Shown piece after piece: positions 7,912 to 17,400 of a stretch of 64,000 nt of DNA. The stretch spans positions 5,692,001 through 5,756,000 of the forward strand of contig NZ_JAFBCK010000001.1 of the NCBI RefSeq assembly GCF_016907695.1. Reading direction: 5' to 3'. Position numbers and translations under genes: made by a program. Below the pieces are notes generated by a model. That model had not been told where the DNA came from, did no database searches, and saw only the letters and a list, made by a program, of their open reading frames with translations. How positions within the stretch are numbered: the first letter of the stretch is position 1; each line of letters opens with the position of its first letter. Origin of the DNA: Actinokineospora baliensis. Its GTDB lineage: Bacteria; Actinomycetota; Actinomycetes; Mycobacteriales; Pseudonocardiaceae.

Positions 7912-9267
7912 TCACGCGTGGCGGACGTACTCCAGGAGGGTGCGGACGGCCACGCCGGTTGGGCCCGCGGGGTGTTCGCCGTAGGGCTGGTCGGCGAGGG
8001 CGGTGCCTTGGATGTCGAGGTGGGCCCACGGTGTGGCGTTCGGGACGAAGTGGTTGAGGAAGAGGGCGGCCATCAGGGCGGTGCCGTGGCGGAGGCCGGT
8101 GGTGTAGTTGACGAGGTCGGCCGTTGTCGATGCCAGGAGGGGACGGTATCGGGCGGGCAGCGGCATGGGCCAGAACGGCTCCCCCGCGCGGGCGGCCGCA
8201 GCGAGCAGATCATCAGACAACGGCTGGTGGTTGGTAACAACCGGGGTGATCTGGCGACCGAGAGCGATGGCGGCAGCGTCGGTGAGCGTAGCGACGTCGA
8301 TTATCGCGGCTGGTTCGGTTTCGGCGGCCAACACCAAGGCGTCGGCGAGGATGAGACGGCCCTCGGCGTCGGCGTTGCGGATCTCGACGGTGGTGCCGTT
8401 GCGGATCCGGAGGATGTCGCCGATGCGGATGGGGTCGACGGTGGCCATGTTCTCGGTGAGGGGTAGCCAGGCGTCGACCGGGTTCGGGCACTCGAGCGCG
8501 GACAGGGCGGACATGACGCCGAGAACCGTTGCGGCGCCAGCCATGTCGGCCTTCATGTCGATCATCTGCGCGGTCGGTTTGAGCGAGATCCCGCCCGCGT
8601 CGAACGTGACACCCTTGCCGACCAGGGCGATGGGCGCCCCCGAACCCGGCTTGTACCGCAGCCGGAGCAACCGGGGTGGGTTGCGGGACCCACGAGCCAC
8701 CCCGAGCAGTCCACCCAGGCGTTCAGCCGCGATGCGGTCTTCGTCCCACACCTCGCACTCGAGCCCAGAAGCCAAAGCCACCGCGCGATCGGCGAACGCC
8801 CGCGGCGTCAGCACATCACCCGGTTCGGCCACCAGATCACGGGCCAGGTTCACCGCGTCAGCGACCACCCGCGCCTGCTCGACGTCATCCGAGTCGATCA
8901 GGTCGACCCGCTCGACGCCCACCGCACCCGGGTCGCTCTGGTACCGGGTGAACCGGTACCCGCCCAGCGTGAACCCCTCGACGAACGCTCCCGCGAACCC
9001 AGCCGGAACCTCAGCCGCCAGGTGTCGATGGCCGCGCACCGACCGAGCCAGCTCACCTGCCGCGTATCGAACGGCGTCAGCGTCCAAGCCCCCAGAATCA
9101 CCAAGTCCATAAAGGACCCGTCCAGGTATCTGCACCACCTGTCCCACCGCACCCGAGAACCCCACCGCGGCGAGGAAGTCGGCGGGAACACCCTCAGCCA
9201 CCCGGTTCGAGAATGCGGGCGACACCACCGTGTCCGCAGTAGACGGACCAACAACCCACTCGATCAT
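7912..9267 (-). CDS. pepA: Leucyl aminopeptidase, M17 family
   Basis: A 451-aa protein with the M17 metal-site signature NADAEGRL, preceded by VGKGVTFDAGGISLKP (Lys and Asp ligands) and followed by DVATLTDAA. These residues make the two-metal active site of cytosolic leucine aminopeptidases. Its ATG at 9267 overlaps the stop of the large TPR-like gene upstream (ATGA), so the two are translationally coupled. That places a peptidase at the end of the putative peptide natural-product operon, where it could trim a leader or recycle peptide. A housekeeping role cannot be excluded, but housekeeping pepA is normally not coupled to such a partner. Confidence 0.9.
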   Translation of the reverse strand: MIEWVVGPSTADTVVSPAFSNRVAEGVPADFLAAVGFSGAVGQVVQIPGRVLYGLGDSGGLDADAVRYAAGELARSVRGHRHLAAEVPAGFAGAFVEGFTLGGYRFTRYQSDPGAVGVERVDLIDSDDVEQARVVADAVNLARDLVAEPGDVLTPRAFADRAVALASGLECEVWDEDRIAAERLGGLLGVARGSRNPPRLLRLRYKPGSGAPIALVGKGVTFDAGGISLKPTAQMIDMKADMAGAATVLGVMSALSALECPNPVDAWLPLTENMATVDPIRIGDILRIRNGTTVEIRNADAEGRLILADALVLAAETEPAAIIDVATLTDAAAIALGRQITPVVTNHQPLSDDLLAAAARAGEPFWPMPLPARYRPLLASTTADLVNYTTGLRHGTALMAALFLNHFVPNATPWAHLDIQGTALADQPYGEHPAGPTGVAVRTLLEYVRHA

Positions 9268-11738
9268 CGCGCCCGACGCTCCGCACCCCAAGACTCCAGA
9301 CCGCGAGTGTACTCCCCGGCCACCTCCGTCAGCGCGCCACTGGCCACCCGAGCCCACCCCCGCGCCGCCGACACGGCGTGCGGGTCCACCCGCAACGCCT
9401 GGACGAAGCAGTCCTCCGCCAGCACCGGCAACCCGGCCCGGTCGAAGCACTCCCCAGCCAAGGCGTACCCCCGTGCGGTCCCGATCGGGCCGAGGCGGGC
9501 TGTGCGCAGGTACGCCTCCCCCGCCTCACGTTCCCGCCCCTCGGCCAGCAGCACCTCAGCCAACTCCATGTGCGTCTTGGGCTCGTACGGGTCGATGGTC
9601 AGCACCTCCTCGACCAACTGCCTGCCGCGCTCGTGTTCGCCGAACCCGAACGCCTCCTTCGACCGGCTCTCCAGGCACGCCCGCAGGTTCTCCCGCGCCA
9701 GGAACTCCTCGTACGGGGTCTGGAACGGCATCGACCGCGCCAGCTCCTCAGCCCGGTCCATCTCCCGCTCGAGCTGAGCCCGGTCCCGCCGCATGAACGG
9801 CACATACGTGACGCTGCGATAGAAACGGCTCTCCATCATCGCCTTCTCGAACGGCGTGTAGGTGTCGCCGGTCAACAACAGGTCCAGGCTTTCCTGCGCC
9901 TTCGACCGCCACAGCTCAGCGGCCTCCAGCGACTTGGTCTCGCGCGCGTGGTAGATCACCGCGAACACCGAGATCACGAACCGCAGGTGCGTCGGGCAGG
10001 CCGGGTGGTCGGCGACCTCGAACGACGCTGTCGGTTCGGCCACTGCGGCCGATCCCACCGACCCCACGTAGCCCACCACGTCCCGCCAGTGCCGCAACCG
10101 CAGCTCAGCCACCGTCATCGACGGGTTGACCGGACGCGCGGGCAGCAGGTCGAGCACCAGCGAGCCGAAACCCAGCCGGAACAGCACGATCGCGGTCAGG
10201 TACTGCCGTTCGGCATCGGCTTCGGGGAACTCCTCGATCCACGTGCACAACTGGTCCCACGCGGGTGTCCGCAGCGACTCGGGGAGGTCGGCGGGGTGGC
10301 GGACCGCGAACTCGACCAGACCGGACTCCCGCACCAGGTTCGCCCGGAACGCGGGCGGCATCAGCCGCTGCCAGTTGACCTCCGGCGGCGCGCCCGACTC
10401 GGCGAACTCGTACGCCCACGTGGGCAACGACGCGTAGAGACAAGGCGACTGGGAGGTGCCGAGGTTGAAGTACGCCGCGTACATCCGGTAGTGCCAGTTG
10501 TGCTCGTACCCCTTTTCCGCGGGCGAGCGCACCATGTCGGCCAGCGGCGGATCGGACAGTTCCGCAAGGGTTTCCCGAGTGCGCGCGGACCGGGGCGCTG
10601 TGCGGTGTGCGCGTTCGGCCAGCACGCGCGCGAACTCGTCGTGGCCCAGGGCCGTAGCGCAGCGGACGGCGGCGAGGAGCGCGAACGCCGTCCCGAACGG
10701 ACCCAAGCGAGCCGTCTCCAGATATCCCGCGAGTGCGGCGTCGTTGTCCCCGCGCCGTTCGGCCGCCTGTGCCGCCTGCATGCGGGCCTTCACGTCATAC
10801 GGGTCGAGCGCCAACGCCTCTGCGACCCAGAGCTCCTCCGCCGCCGCATCACCGCGGCGCACGGCGATGTCGACCCGCCGGTCCGCGATCCGGCGCCGCA
10901 TCTCCACGACCAGCGCCTCTTCGTCGGCATCGGCGGGCGGGCGCACGAGTTCAGCGGCTTCGTCGAGCAGTTCCCAAGCGTGGTCGAAAGCCTGTTGCCG
11001 CTCCGCGTGCATCACCCGGCGCAGGAGGAGCCGGGCCTCCAGGAGCGAGCGGTCGAAATCGGCGAGTTCGAGTCCTTTGAGGACCTCCTCGGCGCGCGCG
11101 AAGTGCACCGGCGCGATGGAGTCGTCCTCGGCGTGGCGGGTGACGAGATATCCCCACGCGGCGCATGCCTGGGCGTGGGCCACTGTCGAGGCCGGGTTCT
11201 CCACAAGCGGTGAATAGGCCGCTCGGGTTCGATCCGAAAGGCCTTCTACAGCGAACAAGGCATTCGCCCGAGCCCATTGCCCGACCGCGCGCACGGGGTC
11301 TGCGCATTCCTCTTCACCGAGGTCCCGGGGCACAACGTCGAGCACAGCACCCGGCAAGCACACAGCCAGCAGCCACTGCGCCAAGCCCGCGCGGTCCACC
11401 TCGTCCAACTCGGTCCGCCGCGAGAACGCCGAGGCCATCCGCAGCCAGGTGGGCGACGCGAGCGCCGGGTCGAGCCCAGCGGGGTCGGCCACCCGGTACG
11501 GGCCCAGCCGCGACTCCTCGTCCAGCAGCGACCGGTAGCTGGCGGGCATGGTCATGCCGAAGCGCAGGGCGGTGGGCTCGCGCCGCTCGAACCGGCGGGC
11601 CGCCAGCAGGCTTCCCCTGGCGTGCACCACGGTCAGCGGCGAGTCGGCGCCGTCGAGGTAGGGCCGGTGGACCTCGAAGGTGAGCCAGCTCGGCGCGTTC
11701 GCCCCGGTGCGGCCGTGCGCCAGTTCCCAGCGGTCCAT
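9264..11738 (-). CDS. 824-aa TPR-like protein of the peptide locus
   Basis: I do not recognise the family. The last 180 residues contain TPR-like helices (EPKTHMELAEVLLAEGRERE, AGEAYLRTARLGPIGTA), and a second similar set occurs near residues 330-390 (AALAGYLETARLGPFGTA). The N-terminal 200 residues and the central part (450-640) are helical and lack known motifs. There is no signal peptide and no membrane segment. The ATG at 11738 follows AGAGGAG. It lies 75 bp downstream of the 29-residue peptide gene, beyond a strong hairpin, and overlaps the aminopeptidase start. A scaffold or recognition role for the peptide is my inference. Confidence 0.6.
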   Translation of the reverse strand: MDRWELAHGRTGANAPSWLTFEVHRPYLDGADSPLTVVHARGSLLAARRFERREPTALRFGMTMPASYRSLLDEESRLGPYRVADPAGLDPALASPTWLRMASAFSRRTELDEVDRAGLAQWLLAVCLPGAVLDVVPRDLGEEECADPVRAVGQWARANALFAVEGLSDRTRAAYSPLVENPASTVAHAQACAAWGYLVTRHAEDDSIAPVHFARAEEVLKGLELADFDRSLLEARLLLRRVMHAERQQAFDHAWELLDEAAELVRPPADADEEALVVEMRRRIADRRVDIAVRRGDAAAEELWVAEALALDPYDVKARMQAAQAAERRGDNDAALAGYLETARLGPFGTAFALLAAVRCATALGHDEFARVLAERAHRTAPRSARTRETLAELSDPPLADMVRSPAEKGYEHNWHYRMYAAYFNLGTSQSPCLYASLPTWAYEFAESGAPPEVNWQRLMPPAFRANLVRESGLVEFAVRHPADLPESLRTPAWDQLCTWIEEFPEADAERQYLTAIVLFRLGFGSLVLDLLPARPVNPSMTVAELRLRHWRDVVGYVGSVGSAAVAEPTASFEVADHPACPTHLRFVISVFAVIYHARETKSLEAAELWRSKAQESLDLLLTGDTYTPFEKAMMESRFYRSVTYVPFMRRDRAQLEREMDRAEELARSMPFQTPYEEFLARENLRACLESRSKEAFGFGEHERGRQLVEEVLTIDPYEPKTHMELAEVLLAEGREREAGEAYLRTARLGPIGTARGYALAGECFDRAGLPVLAEDCFVQALRVDPHAVSAARGWARVASGALTEVAGEYTRGLESWGAERRAR

Positions 11739-11766
11739 CGACTCGGGGCTCCTCTCAGCGGAAGGA

Positions 11767-11802
11767 GGCGAACCCCGCGGCGGAAGGGCCGCGGGGTTCG
11801 CC
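11767..11802 (-). terminator. Perfect 15-bp hairpin after the small peptide gene
   Basis: GGCGAACCCCGCGGC (11767-11781) and GCCGCGGGGTTCGCC (11788-11802) are exact complements around a 6-base loop. The hairpin starts 12 bp after the stop of the 29-residue ORF and ends 28 bp before the next gene. Such partial terminators are usual after RiPP precursor genes, where they raise precursor transcripts above enzyme transcripts. There is no U-tract, as is common in actinomycetes. Confidence 0.8.
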
Positions 11803-11813
11803 GGTTGCGTGGA

Positions 11814-11903
11814 TCAGGCGTCCATCAGGCAGACCCAGCAGTCCGCCGCGCCGGTGCTGATCTCGACCTCGTCGGTGAGGGATTCCCAAGTCTCGTAGGC
11901 CAT
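11814..11903 (-). CDS. Candidate RiPP precursor peptide, 29 aa
   Basis: The ORF is an ATG at 11903 with an excellent Shine-Dalgarno AAGGAG eight bases upstream, 29 codons and TGA. The peptide begins MAYETWESL. It continues with an acidic, Cys-free leader-like part (residues 1-20) and ends in D21-C-W-V-C-L-M-D-A29. Short length, an acidic N-terminal half, and cysteines confined to the C-terminal nine residues are typical of RiPP precursors. It is followed at once by a strong hairpin. It lies between a PLP-enzyme gene and a large TPR-like gene on the same strand, with its own plausible promoter. I match it to no known RiPP class. Ring chemistry through Cys22, Trp23 or Cys25 is possible but unproven. 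Confidence 0.78.
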   Translation of the reverse strand: MAYETWESLTDEVEISTGAADCWVCLMDA

Positions 11904-11940
11904 TTCGGAGCTCCTTCGTTCGGGGGGACCGGTTGATCGG

Positions 11941-11970
11941 AACATAGCAAGCGGTGTCGCGGCCGAACAA
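11941..11970 (-). promoter_or_regulatory. Candidate promoter of the small peptide gene
   Basis: On the minus strand TTGTTC (positions 11970-11965) and TATGTT (11946-11941, preceded by TGC, an extended -10) are separated by 18 bp. Transcription would start about 30 bp before the peptide ATG. This would give the peptide its own promoter in the 112-bp gap after the PLP gene. Evidence is pattern only. Confidence 0.45.
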
Positions 11971-12015
11971 GAGCATCGTCAACAATGCCGCAACAGGCAC
12001 GCAACACCGTTGCTG

Positions 12016-13113
12016 TCAACGAATACGAAGGGTGATCTCGGCCAGGAACGAGTCCACCTCGGTCTCTTCGGTCCAGTGGTGCGGGGCCACTCGGACCAAC
12101 CCGTCGGGGTGCGACACGTGGTATCCGGCGGCCACCAGCTCCCGCGCGAGCTCGACGGATTCCCTTGCCGGGTGGGTGAACCCGATGATCCCGGACCAGT
12201 CGTCGCCCTCGGTGCTCGCGGAAATGGCGCAGCCCGCGCTGCGCAGTCCGTCGCACAGCCGCTGTGTCAAATGGCGCACCCGGTCGGCGATCGCCGAGAT
12301 GCCCACTTCGGACAGTTCGGCCAGGGTCTCGGCCAGACCCACCATGCCGAGCAGGTTGTACATGCCGCCCTCGGCCCGCGCGGCGGTCGGCAGCGGTGAC
12401 AGGTCGTAGCGGAAGTGACCGGCGCCCTTGTTGAGCATGTCGTTGGCGCCCTCGAACCCGAACCACCCGCCGGGTAATCGCAGGTCCGGCAGGTGGTCGC
12501 GGCGGAGGAAGGCGATCCCGGTGCCACCCGGACCGCAGAGCCACTTGTGCGCGCCCGCGGCGAGGAAGTCGACCGGGGTGTCGGTCATCGACAGCGGCAG
12601 CACGCCGAGGCTCTGCACGGCGTCGACGCTGACCAGCGCGCCGACCCGGTGCGCGAGGGCGCACACCGCGTCGAGATCGATCCGGAAACCGGTCGCGAAG
12701 TTGACGTGGCTGACCGCGACCAGCCGGGTCGCTGGTCCGATCGCCGCGGCGACGTCCTCCATCCGGTACCCGCCGTCGCGCATCGGCACCCACACCAGCC
12801 GCACGTCGTGCGCCCGCCACGGGTGGACGTTGGCCGGGAAGTCCCGGTCGAACACGACGACCTCGTCACCTGGGCGCCAGTCGAGACCGTCGGCGACCAG
12901 GTGCAGACCGGCCGACGTGCTGGTGACGAAGGCGATCTCGTCGGTCGAGCAGTCCAGCAGCTCGGCGGCCAGCGCGCGGGCGCGGCGGCGGGCGGGGAAG
13001 ATCTGGCCGACCTCGGCGCTGCCGTGGGGCAGGATGTCGAGCGCGGCCCGCATGGCGGCGGTGGCCCGGGGGCGCAGCCTGCCCATACCCGCGTAGTCGA
13101 GGTAGGCGCTCAC
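12016..13113 (-). CDS. Class V PLP-dependent aminotransferase-fold enzyme
   Basis: A 365-aa protein of the cysteine desulfurase/isopenicillin-N-epimerase/kynureninase fold. The PLP-binding stretch is VSVDAVQSLGVLPL followed about 15 residues later by LAAGAHKWLCGPGG, where the Lys is the Schiff-base residue. ATSTSAG-like phosphate contacts lie near residue 65 (FVTSTSAGLH). The GTG at 13113 overlaps the TGA of the MFS gene upstream (GTGA). It lies 112 bp before the small peptide gene on the same strand. In this family reactions include beta-elimination from cysteine, transamination and epimerisation. Acting on the Cys-containing peptide or making a side-chain building block are both possible; the substrate is unknown. 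Confidence 0.8.
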   Translation of the reverse strand: MSAYLDYAGMGRLRPRATAAMRAALDILPHGSAEVGQIFPARRRARALAAELLDCSTDEIAFVTSTSAGLHLVADGLDWRPGDEVVVFDRDFPANVHPWRAHDVRLVWVPMRDGGYRMEDVAAAIGPATRLVAVSHVNFATGFRIDLDAVCALAHRVGALVSVDAVQSLGVLPLSMTDTPVDFLAAGAHKWLCGPGGTGIAFLRRDHLPDLRLPGGWFGFEGANDMLNKGAGHFRYDLSPLPTAARAEGGMYNLLGMVGLAETLAELSEVGISAIADRVRHLTQRLCDGLRSAGCAISASTEGDDWSGIIGFTHPARESVELARELVAAGYHVSHPDGLVRVAPHHWTEETEVDSFLAEITLRIR

Positions 13114-14297
13114 CTGGCACGCACCTTGGCGATTGCCGCGATCGCGACCAGCATCGGGACACCGTGCAGCAGCAAGACCCATTCGGGCACGAAGTCGGGG
13201 GTCAGCAGGAGGCTGGTGGCGACCAATCCGGCCATGAACCCGCTGTTGACCACGACCTGCGACAGGCCGAACGCGGGGCCGCGCTGCTGGTCGGGCAGCC
13301 GCTGCACGGCCTGCTTGAAGGCGACCTCGCTGAACGCGTCGCCGATCCCGGCCACGGCGGCGCTGGCCAACCGCAGCGGCCAGTCGTCGAACCAGAAGAT
13401 CCCGATGAAACCGAGTGACATCAGGACCGTGGCCAGGCAGAACACCACTCCGGGGGCGTGCGCGATGACCTTCGTCGCCAGCGGCCGGAACACGAACCCG
13501 GCGGCGAGCAGGCCCGCCGCCCACACCCCCCAGATCAGCCCCGCCGCCGTGGTCGGCGCGTCCGGGTTCAGCTGGCTGCCCAGCACGGGGATGCCGACGT
13601 GCTGCGACGAACTGCCGAACGCGTCCAGGCAGCGGACCACGAACAGCGGCACCAACCCGGCGGCCACGACCAGCGGCCAGAGCAGCTTCTTGCTGTCGGC
13701 GGCCTCGACCGGCGCGCCGTCGCGGAACGGGACCCGGATGGCGAGCAGCACCAGCGCGGACAACGCGTAGCTGGCGGCGTCGAGGGCGAACACCCCCTGG
13801 AACCCGATCACCGGCACGGCGACCGCGGACAGGCTCATGCCCGCCATGAACCCGATCCCCTTGATGCCCGCCAATACACTGTTGACGAACTGCGCCCGCT
13901 CCCCCGCCAACACCGGCGTCGCCGCGCTCAACGTCCCCTCGAACACCGACCGCCCCACGCCCACCAGGAACACCGCGACGTAGAGCTGCACCTGCCCCGG
14001 CGCCACGGCCAGGGTGAGGAGCACCGCCATCCGCACCAGGTCCGCGACGATCATCACGCTCCGGCGGTCCCACCTCGCCCCGTACGCGTGCCCCAGCCTC
14101 CCCCCGAGGATCTGCCCCGCGTACAGGGCCACGCTAACAACCCCCGTAGCCAACGTAGACCGCGTCGCCTCCCACACGAAGATCGACAGGCACACGAAGT
14201 CCAACGCGTACCCAACATCCGACACGGCCTTGGCGCCGAGAAGCAACCCCAGCTGCCCCCGCACCCCACCCTTGCTCTCCGCCACCGCCCCATCCAA
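13110..14297 (-). CDS. MFS transporter
   Basis: Up to 395 aa with about twelve hydrophobic segments and the MFS loop motif GGRLGHAYGARWDRRS between helices 2 and 3. This pattern fits drug/peptide exporters of the MFS_3 (enterobactin exporter-like) group. The start is uncertain: TTG at 14297 and GTG at 14285 both lie in a hairpin, and a further GTG near 14267 would also leave all helices intact. The gene is coupled to the PLP gene by a 4-bp overlap. It is the likely exporter or self-resistance pump of the peptide locus. Confidence 0.82.
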   Translation of the reverse strand: MDGAVAESKGGVRGQLGLLLGAKAVSDVGYALDFVCLSIFVWEATRSTLATGVVSVALYAGQILGGRLGHAYGARWDRRSVMIVADLVRMAVLLTLAVAPGQVQLYVAVFLVGVGRSVFEGTLSAATPVLAGERAQFVNSVLAGIKGIGFMAGMSLSAVAVPVIGFQGVFALDAASYALSALVLLAIRVPFRDGAPVEAADSKKLLWPLVVAAGLVPLFVVRCLDAFGSSSQHVGIPVLGSQLNPDAPTTAAGLIWGVWAAGLLAAGFVFRPLATKVIAHAPGVVFCLATVLMSLGFIGIFWFDDWPLRLASAAVAGIGDAFSEVAFKQAVQRLPDQQRGPAFGLSQVVVNSGFMAGLVATSLLLTPDFVPEWVLLLHGVPMLVAIAAIAKVRAR

Positions 14298-14333
14298 CCC
14301 CCACGGTCAACGGGGTGGCGGATGGGGCGGTGG
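14282..14333. repeat. 14-bp inverted repeat spanning the transporter start
   Basis: CCACCGCCCCATCC (14282-14295) and GGATGGGGCGGTGG (14320-14333) are exact complements with a 24-base spacer that itself contains ACCCC and GGGGT, so a longer stem is possible. It covers two candidate start codons of the MFS gene. It may control translation, bind a regulator, or show that the true start is further downstream. Confidence 0.55.
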
Positions 14334-14422
14334 TGTCCTACCCGGAGGAGGGGCCCGGGAGCCCGCGGTGATCTTCTCCACAACCTCAGACTCCGCGGCC
14401 GATCTCTCGAACATCTGTGCCC

Positions 14423-14446
14423 GTACCCGGCACGGCAGCCGGGTAC
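14423..14446 (-). terminator. Terminator hairpin after the subtilase gene
   Basis: GTACCCGGC (14423-14431) and GCCGGGTAC (14438-14446) form a perfect 9-bp stem with a 6-base loop, 7 bp beyond the stop of the minus-strand subtilase. It separates the subtilase transcript from the MFS-PLP-peptide operon. Confidence 0.7.
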
Positions 14447-14453
14447 CCCCCCG

Positions 14454-17400
14454 CTAGTGGAGTGTGTAGGCGTCGATGATGGTCAGTTCCACCGATCGGT
14501 CGGCTGTCCTGGCGCGCAGGGAGACCGTGCCCGCCGTTGGCGGGTGGCACAGGATGGCGGCGCCGCCGAGGACGGGGGCTTTCTGCCAGGTCTTCCCGCT
14601 GTCGTAGGACACGTCGACTGCTCCCGATAGCGGTCGAGTCGCCGTGCTGCCCTGTGCTTGCAGGGAAACCGGGACCACGAACAAGCGTCCCTTGGCGGCG
14701 GAGTTGTTGTCGTCGAGTCGAGGTGTGAAGCGGATGGTCGACACCGGGATGGCGGCGGGGGTCTCGGCGTGCGTCGACTGGAAGGTCCACGAAGCCGTGA
14801 TCCGGGTGGAAAGTGGCACGCCCGGCGCCCGGGTCGCCTCGGTGACGAGTTGGTACTTACCGGCCTCCGCGGGGACGGGGAACATCGCGGGCCCGGTCAA
14901 GTCCGTGGACTCGCCGATCTTGGTGCCGTCGCGGTAGAGCGTTGTGGTGCGGCTGGCGAGGGTCACGTCGCCCGCGTTGCCGTTGGCGTCTCCGTAGAGG
15001 GACATGGCGGCTCGCACCGTGTCCCCGGCCCGGCTGACGAACGACTGGTTCTTGGGCAGTGGCGGGAAGACCGGTCCGAAGACACCCCGGTTGAAGGTTT
15101 CGGTGTAGTCGTGGCCCGCCCGGTAGGCCCGAAGCGGGCTCAGCGAGGTCGCCTCCAGCACACCAGCCGGGGAGAGCTGGGCCAGCAGTGAGTTCCACAA
15201 CGCCCCGTCCGACGATGTCGTGTAGTACTCATCCCGCACCCGCGGCAGGGCCGCGACGTCATAGCCAGGACTGGAATCGAGGACTTCACCCACCACCGGG
15301 TACGGCGCCGCGGCCCGAGCACCGATACTGCCGGGGGTTGTCGTGTTGAGGTTGGCGCGGACGTGGGCGAGGTCGCGTTTGGACGGTCGTTTCACCATGC
15401 CGTCCGGCAGGCCACCGCGGCCGAAGTAGGCCAGGCCGTAGAAGTCACCGTTGTCCGCGACCCACTGCGTGTGGACCTTCGTGGTCACGGCATCGCCAGG
15501 AACCCGAGGACCTGCCGTACCGGTGGTCGTTCTGGTGATGTCGGTTCCCGCTATACCTGTCTGGTAGTCGCCATAGGACAGAGTGACATCCGCGAACCGG
15601 CTGGTCGCGCGGGCCGGTGGCCTGATGCTCAGCGGCTTGGTCAACCGGTAGTCGACAACCACCTCCATGTTGCCCGACACCGTGAGCGACGGCTGGAACA
15701 GCCAGTTCAGGTTGTCCCCGACCAGCAGCGCGTCAACCGAGTACTCCCCCTTCGGCAACCGGATCCGGCCGGTCGCGGGAACCTGGTACTGGCGGGCACC
15801 CGCCGCCTTCGACACGATCCGCGCGTACCCGGCGATGGCCGGTGATCCATCGAGCCCGATTTGCCGCACTTTCACCTCGTAGGTCTGCTCCGAGCGGACG
15901 AACACGACCGGCGTGCGCATCGAACCGGCCAGCACCACCCCGCCGTAGATCCCCTGCGCCGCACCAGTGGGCGGCGTGATCGTGTAGGTCGCGGTCGCGG
16001 TACCGCCCGCAGGGATCGTGAGCCGAGCAGGCGACACGGTCAGCATGGTGACCGGTTTCCCGTCCGGCGCGATCAGCACCGTCTTCAGGTCCAGCGTCGA
16101 CTCGGTCACCCCGGTGTTGCGGTAGGTGACGGTGCGCGAGAACGCGCTCCCTTCGTTGTCAGGCAACTTCTGGATGCCCAGGTGCACCGAGGCGGGTTCG
16201 GAGGACAGCGTCTGACCGATCGCCGCCGCCACATCGACCCGACCGGTTCCCTCCTGGAAGATCGTCTGTCCAGCACCGGGTTTGGCGCTGGCCATGAGCA
16301 CGTCCTTGAGCCGTTCGCCCGACCAGTCCGGGTGCTGCTGGGCGAGCACCGCGGCGGCACCCGACACGTGCGCGGCCGCCATGGAGGTGCCGAAGTCGGC
16401 GACATACGGCCCGTCGCCGGGCGAATCCGACGACCGGGCGGCGACAATGGCCATCCCGGGCGCGGTGATATCCGGTTTGACGGCACCGTCGCCAACCCGC
16501 GGTCCACGGCTGGAGAACGAGAGGATCTTGTCGGTCCGGTCCACGGCGCCAACGGTGAGCGCCGCGTCCGCGCTGCCGGGCGAGCCGACCGTCCCGCCGG
16601 TGGGACCGGAGTTGCCCGCCGACACCACGAACAGCGTGCCGTGCTGCGCCGACAGCGTGTTGACCGCGTCCTCCAGCGGGTCGGGGTCGGTCTGGTCGGG
16701 TGCGGCCAAGCTCAGGTTGACCACCTTGGCGCCCGACTCCGCCGCCCACTGCATCCCCGCGATGATCCACGAGTCCCTGGCGGAACCGCTATCGTCGAAC
16801 ACCTTCCCGTCCAGCAGCTGCGCACCGGAGGCGATCCCGCGGTACTTGGCGCCGGTACCGGCGATGATCGACGCGATGTGGGTGCCGTGCCCGATCCGGT
16901 CGAGCCCGTCCGGTGCGTCGGAGAACGTGCGCGCCTGCACGACCCGCGTCGCCAGGTCGGGGTGCTTCTTGTCGATTCCGCTGTCGAGCACGGCGACCTT
17001 GACCCCGGTGCCGGTGTACCCGGCCTGCCAGGCGACCGGCGCACCGATCTGGGCGGCGCTCTTGTCCAGCTGCGGTTTGCGCACCCCGTCGAGCCAGATC
17101 TTGCGCACGCCCGGGCTATCCAAGCTGCGCCACACCGCGCCATCCGGGCGGGCAGCGACCGCGAACCCGTTGACAGCGGGCAGCTTCGCCGCCCCCACGG
17201 GCTGCACCGGGGCGAGCCCCGGCCGGTAGGTGACGATCACCGGAACGTCGGAACCGTCGTATCCCGCCTCGAGAAGGGCGTCGATGTCGAAGAGGCGTTC
17301 GTCAAGCCGGTCGTCGGCCAGTGATCGCAATGCGTCGACCGGCACGATGAAGTGGTGCCCGTCCTTCTCGTAGTAGGAGAAGGACGCCTTCTCACGGTTG

